The position numbers were made by a program, and so were the translations under genes. DNA of 31,474 nucleotides from positions 1 through 31,474 of the forward strand of contig CAYMFF010000032.1 in assembly GCA_964389575.1 (NCBI GenBank). Direction: 5' to 3'. Source of the stretch: JAGNRR01 sp964389575 (GTDB lineage: Bacteria; Bacteroidota; Bacteroidia; Chitinophagales; Chitinophagaceae). Shown here one piece after another: positions 31,448-31,474 of this stretch (the stretch's first letter is position 1; each line of letters opens with the position of its first letter). The notes under the pieces were generated by a model. The model was not told the origin of the DNA. It searched no databases and was given only the letters and a program-made list of their open reading frames with translations.

Positions 31448-31474
31448 GGTTAAGGCTTTGCCCAGTGCTAAGAT

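Noticed and set aside
1..31474. tRNA or rRNA genes, CRISPR arrays, insertion-sequence transposases and phage genes
   Set aside because: I looked for these by eye in the gaps and among the proteins and saw none.

Overview
The window is a stretch of a low-GC Bacteroidota chromosome. The signs are a FecA-type TonB receptor beside an AraC regulator, a YkuD_2-type L,D-transpeptidase, a split transketolase, near absence of Shine-Dalgarno sequences, and several upstream sites of the TTG/TTTG ... TAnnTTTG type used by the Bacteroidota housekeeping sigma factor. The gene content does not let me name a genus. I see no tRNA, rRNA, CRISPR array, transposase or replication origin.

Layout. 1-4400: a partial HTH-Fic protein cut by the window edge, a secreted protein of unknown function, and a secreted amidotransferase-like protein usually labelled 'asparagine synthetase B'. 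3600-6624: an AraC regulator followed by a FecA-like receptor, probably a regulated iron-chelate uptake pair. 6709-9020 (minus): a DUF58 protein, a secreted protein made of about ten 35-residue repeats, and a small membrane protein, as one likely operon. 9184-11660 (plus): a small Cys-rich lipoprotein, the C-terminal half of a split transketolase, and an exported L,D-transpeptidase. 11702-13648: a polytopic membrane protein and a family 2 glycosyltransferase whose 3' ends overlap.

13829-17962 (plus) holds PBP2 (mrdA), RodA (overlapping by 20 bp) and an MBL-fold hydrolase. PBP2 and RodA are the transpeptidase and glycosyltransferase of the elongation machinery; with the two L,D-transpeptidases (10602-11660 and 19676-21301) the middle of the window is rich in cell-wall genes. 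17963-19601 (minus) is an envelope-stress type module: ECF sigma factor, single-pass anti-sigma-like protein with three VPxxYF repeats, and an LTXXQ periplasmic protein.

21291-28944 (minus) is a run of four closely spaced genes: an SLC12-type cation-chloride cotransporter with its cytosolic C-terminal domain, a GT-C-like membrane protein, an 1156-residue outer-membrane protein with SprA-like sequence features, and cytidine deaminase. 29009-30306 (minus) holds an NTF2-like and a TerB-like protein joined by a TAATG overlap, and a small membrane protein.

The right end (30355-31474) looks accessory. A degraded gene remnant is followed by a structured non-coding block and then by a secreted-protein gene whose start and stop codons lie against inverted 14-bp repeats, like a mobile one-gene cassette. 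This end, the 35-residue repeat protein, the SLC12 transporter and the giant outer-membrane protein are the most interesting parts.
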